DNA of 16,835 bases, taken from contig JBFLXE010000049.1 in the NCBI GenBank assembly GCA_040757455.1, positions 1-16,835 of the forward strand, read 5' to 3'. The notes under the pieces are model-generated. The model was given only the letters and a program-made list of their open reading frames with translations. It did no database searches and was not told where the DNA came from. The DNA is from Kmv42 sp040757455 (GTDB lineage Bacteria; Nitrospirota; Thermodesulfovibrionia; Thermodesulfovibrionales; SM23-35). The number at the start of each line of letters is the position of its first letter. The first letter of the stretch is position 1. Of this stretch, positions 13,643 to 16,835 are shown in pieces. The translations under genes and the position numbers were made by a program.

Positions 13643-15274
13643 ATGTATAAGGGCTTTCTCTGTATTGTTCTTCATGCCCATCTGCCTTACATAAGACATC
13701 CTGAGCATGATTATTTCCTCGAGGAAAACTGGCTCTTCGAAGCAATAACCGAATCTTACATTCCTCTCGTAGAGATATTCTCACGCCTCATAGACGAGGG
13801 TGTTGACTTTAGGGTGACTCTATCCCTCAGTCCGAGTCTTGTCGAAATGTTGAACGACACAATTCTCAGGAAGAGATACCTGAGGCATATTGAAAACCTT
13901 ATAGAACTGTCGGAGAAGGAAGTTCGCAGGACAAAAGGTGATATCCATTTTGGGCCTGTTGCGAAGATGTATAACAAAAGATTTAAAAGAATCAGGTATC
14001 TATTCAAGGATTATTATAAGGAACAGCTCATTTCGGCATTCGCGGAATTGCGGGGAACAGGCAAATTGGAAATCATCACGTCTACCGCCACTCACGCCTT
14101 TCTCCCAACGTTGTCAGAGCATCCTCAGGGAATAAGAGCACAGATAAGAATAGGGTTGGACCATTACAAGGAAGTATTCGGGGGAACTGCGGAAGGGATA
14201 TGGCTTCCGGAATGTGGCTATGTACCGGGAATTGATGAATATCTTAGAGAGGAAGGTCTGCGGTTCTTCTTCCTAGACGCACACGGGATAACACAGGCAT
14301 CTCCGGTTCCGAGGTTTGGTGTCCATGTTCCTGCGTTGTGCCGTCTCTCCGGAATTATCGCGTTCGGCAGGGATATCGAAGCATCCAATCAGGTCTGGTC
14401 CTCACTTAGTGGGTACCCGGGAGACTTCGACTACAGAGATTTTTACAGGGATATCGGATATGACATTAGTGACAAACATGTGACATCATTTTTGGAACCT
14501 TTTGGCACAAAGACTTACACCGGACTCAAGTATTACAGAATTACGGGGAAAACGGAGAATAAGGAACCTTATGTGATAGAGAGAGCAAAGGCGAAAATCG
14601 TTGGACATGCTAACGATTTCATCTTAAAGAGGGAGCGCCAGATCGATTGTCTGCTCCAAAGATACGGAATTAATCCTGTGATTGTTGTGCCTTATGACGC
14701 AGAACTCTTCGGTCATTGGTGGTTTGAGGGACCGGATTGGCTTTATAACCTGTTAAAGGGTATTCAGGCGGATAACAGAAATTTTGTCACTGTCACTGCG
14801 ACAGAATTCCTGCATACCAGTGCACGGATTTTTCAATCCTGCCAGCCCTCTGCGTCGAGCTGGGGCCACAGGGGGTACAATGAGGTCTGGCTGAACGAAT
14901 CCAATGACTATGTATACCGTCACTTGCTGAAGGCGACGGAGAGGATGACTTTTCTTGCAGAGATGTTTCCCCGGGTGAATAACCGCATTCTGCAGCGGGC
15001 GCTTAACCAGGCAGCGAGGGAACTCCTCCTGGCTCAGCAAAGTGACTGGACTTTTATGATGAAGTCGGGTGGTGCGTCAGAATACGGAAAGAAACGTTTT
15101 GGAGAGCACATTGCAAAATTTAATAGTCTTTACCAGTCAATCATCTCACAAAACATAGAGGAAAAATCGCTGGCCGAAATCGAGGCTAAGGACAATATAT
15201 TTCAGAGAATCGATTACACCATCTTCAGGCACGCGGGAACCGAATCAGGACAGGAGCTTATCAAAAGGATATGA
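13643..15274 (+). CDS. GH57 1,4-alpha-glucan branching enzyme (DUF1957 type)
   Basis: A 543-residue intracellular glycoside hydrolase of family 57 that makes alpha-1,6 branches in glycogen-like glucan. The N-terminal VLHAHLPYIRHPE (9-21) is the family's first conserved region. GIWLPECGY (185-193) holds the nucleophile Glu at 190, and VVPYDAELFGHWWFEGP (348-364) holds the acid/base Asp at 352. The C-terminal part (about 410-543) is the helical DUF1957 domain, with DWTFMM. Length matches bacterial and archaeal GH57 branching enzymes. No other glycogen gene is in the window. Its 3' end overlaps lysR on the other strand by 30 nt. Confidence 0.92.
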   Translation: MYKGFLCIVLHAHLPYIRHPEHDYFLEENWLFEAITESYIPLVEIFSRLIDEGVDFRVTLSLSPSLVEMLNDTILRKRYLRHIENLIELSEKEVRRTKGDIHFGPVAKMYNKRFKRIRYLFKDYYKEQLISAFAELRGTGKLEIITSTATHAFLPTLSEHPQGIRAQIRIGLDHYKEVFGGTAEGIWLPECGYVPGIDEYLREEGLRFFFLDAHGITQASPVPRFGVHVPALCRLSGIIAFGRDIEASNQVWSSLSGYPGDFDYRDFYRDIGYDISDKHVTSFLEPFGTKTYTGLKYYRITGKTENKEPYVIERAKAKIVGHANDFILKRERQIDCLLQRYGINPVIVVPYDAELFGHWWFEGPDWLYNLLKGIQADNRNFVTVTATEFLHTSARIFQSCQPSASSWGHRGYNEVWLNESNDYVYRHLLKATERMTFLAEMFPRVNNRILQRALNQAARELLLAQQSDWTFMMKSGGASEYGKKRFGEHIAKFNSLYQSIISQNIEEKSLAEIEAKDNIFQRIDYTIFRHAGTESGQELIKRI

Positions 15275-16153
15275 TTTTAGAAAGGAGAGAAATTCGTCGA
15301 GGGCACTTGAGGAGATGGAGTTTTTATTCACAATAAGGGAAAAATCCCTTATCATCTTTTCTTCTCTGAATCCGAGAAGTTTCAGAGTTCCATATTTGCT
15401 TTCCTTCCTCGCAGCCCAGCGCGATATGATGGATATCCCCAGTCCATTTTCGACAGCGTCCTTTATGGCCTCAGTGCTCCCCAGGACAGTCGATATCTTC
15501 ATGTCATGAGTCGTCACCCCGTGGCGGGCAAGAAATTTCTCTATCATTTGTCTGGTTCCCGATCCGGCTTCTCTGAAAATGAAGGGCTCCTTCACCAGTT
15601 CCGATATCGAGACTTCTTTTCTTTTTGCCCAGGGATGATCCGGGGGAGCGATTAAGACCAGTTCGTCAGAAATTAACTTCTTGACGACTACTTTCTGCCT
15701 GGTAACATCCCCTTCAACAAGCCCCATATCGATGTTGCCGGAACCCAGGAGTTCCATCACTCTTTTCGTATTACTCACCATAAGGTATATTTTTGTTTTA
15801 GGGTGGGATCTTCTAAAATCTGTAATGACGCTTGGAAGTATGTAATTACCAATGTTAGAACCTGCACCAATCGTCAAGCTGCCTTTCACCAGCCCGGTCT
15901 GTTTCCCTATAGCTTTCTCAGCGGATGCGTAAAGTGACAATATCTCTTTAGCATATTTATACAGAATTTCACCGGCTGGCGTCAGTATAACAGTACTTGA
16001 GGATCTATCGAACAATTTCGTTTCATACTTCTCCTCGAGAGCTTGTATCTGGAGACTAACGGCGGGTTGCGTGAGATGGATTATTTCTGAGGTCTTCGAG
16101 AAACTTTTAGTCTCTGCCACCGTGCAGAAGACTTTCAGTTTGTGATCCTCCAT
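15245..16153 (-). CDS. LysR-family transcriptional regulator
   Basis: A 302-residue regulator. The winged helix-turn-helix is at 1-60, with HLTQPAVSLQIQALEE (26-41) and FDRSS. The periplasmic-binding-like effector domain runs from about 90 to 295, with GSLTIGAG at its start and REAGSGTRQMIEKF in the ligand-binding region. A linker helix (about 60-88) joins them. This type is often called CysB/YeiE/CbbR-like, but the effector is unknown. The ATG follows AGGAGG, nine bases upstream. It is convergent with the GH57 gene, overlapping its last 30 nt, and is followed on its upstream side by rnpB in the same orientation, so its likely promoter lies in the 143 nt between them. Confidence 0.92.
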   Translation of the reverse strand: MEDHKLKVFCTVAETKSFSKTSEIIHLTQPAVSLQIQALEEKYETKLFDRSSSTVILTPAGEILYKYAKEILSLYASAEKAIGKQTGLVKGSLTIGAGSNIGNYILPSVITDFRRSHPKTKIYLMVSNTKRVMELLGSGNIDMGLVEGDVTRQKVVVKKLISDELVLIAPPDHPWAKRKEVSISELVKEPFIFREAGSGTRQMIEKFLARHGVTTHDMKISTVLGSTEAIKDAVENGLGISIISRWAARKESKYGTLKLLGFREEKMIRDFSLIVNKNSISSSALDEFLSFLKSYPFDKLLS

Positions 16154-16262
16154 TATTCGTATCCTCCTGAATCCTGCTTTATAATGATCAGCGTAAACTC
16201 AATCCCGCGCCGAGCAAGTCGAATAACAAATAGCTGCACGCCTGGAAGAATAAACAATCAAA

Positions 16263-16301
16263 ATTCCATACGTCAGCATCTCGGGTTATTCCATATGTCA
16301 G
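16263..16301. repeat. 14-nt direct repeat at the rnpB 3' end
   Basis: ATTCCATACGTCAG (16263-16276) and ATTCCATATGTCAG (16288-16301) differ at one base and are offset by 25 nt. The second copy includes the terminal bases of the rnpB P1 helix. It may be a small tandem duplication of the rnpB 3' end or a paired binding site upstream of lysR. Confidence 0.6.
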
Positions 16302-16680
16302 AGCAGGCAGTAAGCCGAGTTCTGTATGCGTGATCATTCATCTTAGGCTTGCTGTTACCATCAAGCTCATGCGACCTTACCCATTCCGCCTTCAGATCAG
16401 CGGATCTGAATTTGAAGGGGCCCTTCTCAAAGCGGAATCTATTCGGTCTTGCTCCAGGCGGGGTTTACCAAGCTTGAGATGTCTCCATCTCAACTGGTGA
16501 GCTCTTACCTCACCTTTTCACCCTCACCCCAACGATCGTGGGGCAGTTTCCCTTTCTGTGGCACTTTCCTTGGGGTCACCCCCACACCCATATTATGGGG
16601 CGCCTTGCCCTGCGGAGCTCGGACTTTCCTCCCACCCTCATTTTATCATCGGGTAGGCAACCACTTCGCCTGCTCTGACT
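16297..16680 (-). ncRNA. rnpB: RNase P RNA, bacterial class A
   Basis: The catalytic RNA that trims tRNA 5' leaders. Read on the - strand it opens with GUCAGAGCAGGC and ends with GCCUGCUCUGAC, a perfect 12-bp P1 helix. Conserved core pieces follow in order: GAGGAAAGUCCGAGCUC, AGGGUGAAAAGGUGAGGUAAGAG, GGUAAACCCC with GGAGCAAGACC, AGAUGAAUGAUCAC and AUACAGAACUCGGCUUA. In the helix near the ends the usual CCGGG/CCCGG is CCGAG/CUCGG, a compensated change that keeps pairing. Ends are set by the P1 pairing. No strong terminator is seen after it. Confidence 0.95.
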
Positions 16681-16835
16681 TATAATAAACTTTTATCATT
16701 ATATAATAACTCATTGCTGTCCAAAATAATCTGAATTTATAAAATGCCCTCGCATGAAATAAGGCTTTTAGACAAGAAAAAGTGCATTTTCAAAACCAGG
16801 TTCCCTTTTCTGTACATGAGATGCTGTCCAATTAA
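16681..16835. other. 155-nt terminal intergenic DNA
   Basis: AT-rich stretch beyond rnpB. Besides the possible promoter, TGCTGTCCAA occurs twice in the same direction (16715-16724 and 16822-16831). No gene or RNA is recognised before the window ends. Confidence 0.4.
16698..16724 (-). promoter_or_regulatory. possible rnpB promoter
   Basis: On the - strand TTGGAC (16719-16724) and a perfect TATAAT (16698-16703) are separated by 15 bp, slightly short. Transcription would begin near 16691, giving about 11 nt of 5' extension before the mature RNA. Confidence 0.4.

Noticed and set aside
16449..16685. 78-residue open frame on the + strand
   Set aside because: It is the complement of the RNase P RNA; its Pro/Ser-rich translation comes from RNA helices.

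Overview
The window looks like chromosome of a Gram-negative (diderm), probably anaerobic bacterium of moderate GC. It carries lipopolysaccharide-export permeases (lptF, lptG), a SurA-like periplasmic isomerase and a class A bacterial RNase P RNA. A family 4 Fe-S uracil-DNA glycosylase, a bacterial FmdE-like zinc protein, a GH57 branching enzyme and a C/G-rich palindromic repeat of a kind I associate with Desulfobacterota and Nitrospirota point to one of those phyla. That placement is inference; no ribosomal marker is present.

Layout. (1) 1-195: intergenic DNA with a two-hairpin palindromic repeat. (2) 196-5448, + strand: a tight housekeeping operon, nnr (NAD(P)HX repair), pgeF (peptidoglycan editing), tsaE (tRNA t6A), nadK (NAD kinase), a family 4 uracil-DNA glycosylase and a SurA/PpiC isomerase, with overlaps or very short gaps throughout. 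(3) 5474-7381, - strand: cstA transporter, divergent from (4) 7435-9735, + strand: fmdE-like, argB and mtgA, again overlapping. (5) 9736-10065: a gene-free stretch ending in a terminator. (6) 10066-11267, - strand: a cupin, a Cys-rich 80-residue protein and acpS. (7) 11464-13607, + strand: lptF-lptG. (8) 13643-15274, + strand: GH57 glucan branching enzyme, overlapping tail to tail with (9) a LysR regulator (15245-16153, -). (10) 16297-16680, - strand: rnpB.

The genes are mostly housekeeping: cofactor repair and synthesis (nnr, nadK), envelope construction (pgeF, surA-like, mtgA, lptFG, acpS), DNA and tRNA maintenance, arginine and glycogen-type carbon metabolism. I see no defence system, prophage, CRISPR array or complete transposon.

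The most notable observations are a half-copy of the palindromic repeat apparently inserted in frame inside nnr, adding about 26 residues next to the HPGE motif, and a TGnTAAAAT-type promoter 6 nt before the ATG of two genes that lack a Shine-Dalgarno site, suggesting leaderless mRNAs. Also worth a look are a conserved-looking small Cys-rich protein, an FmdE-like protein outside a methanogenesis context, an MtgA with an acidic tail, and a partial duplication of the rnpB 3' end.
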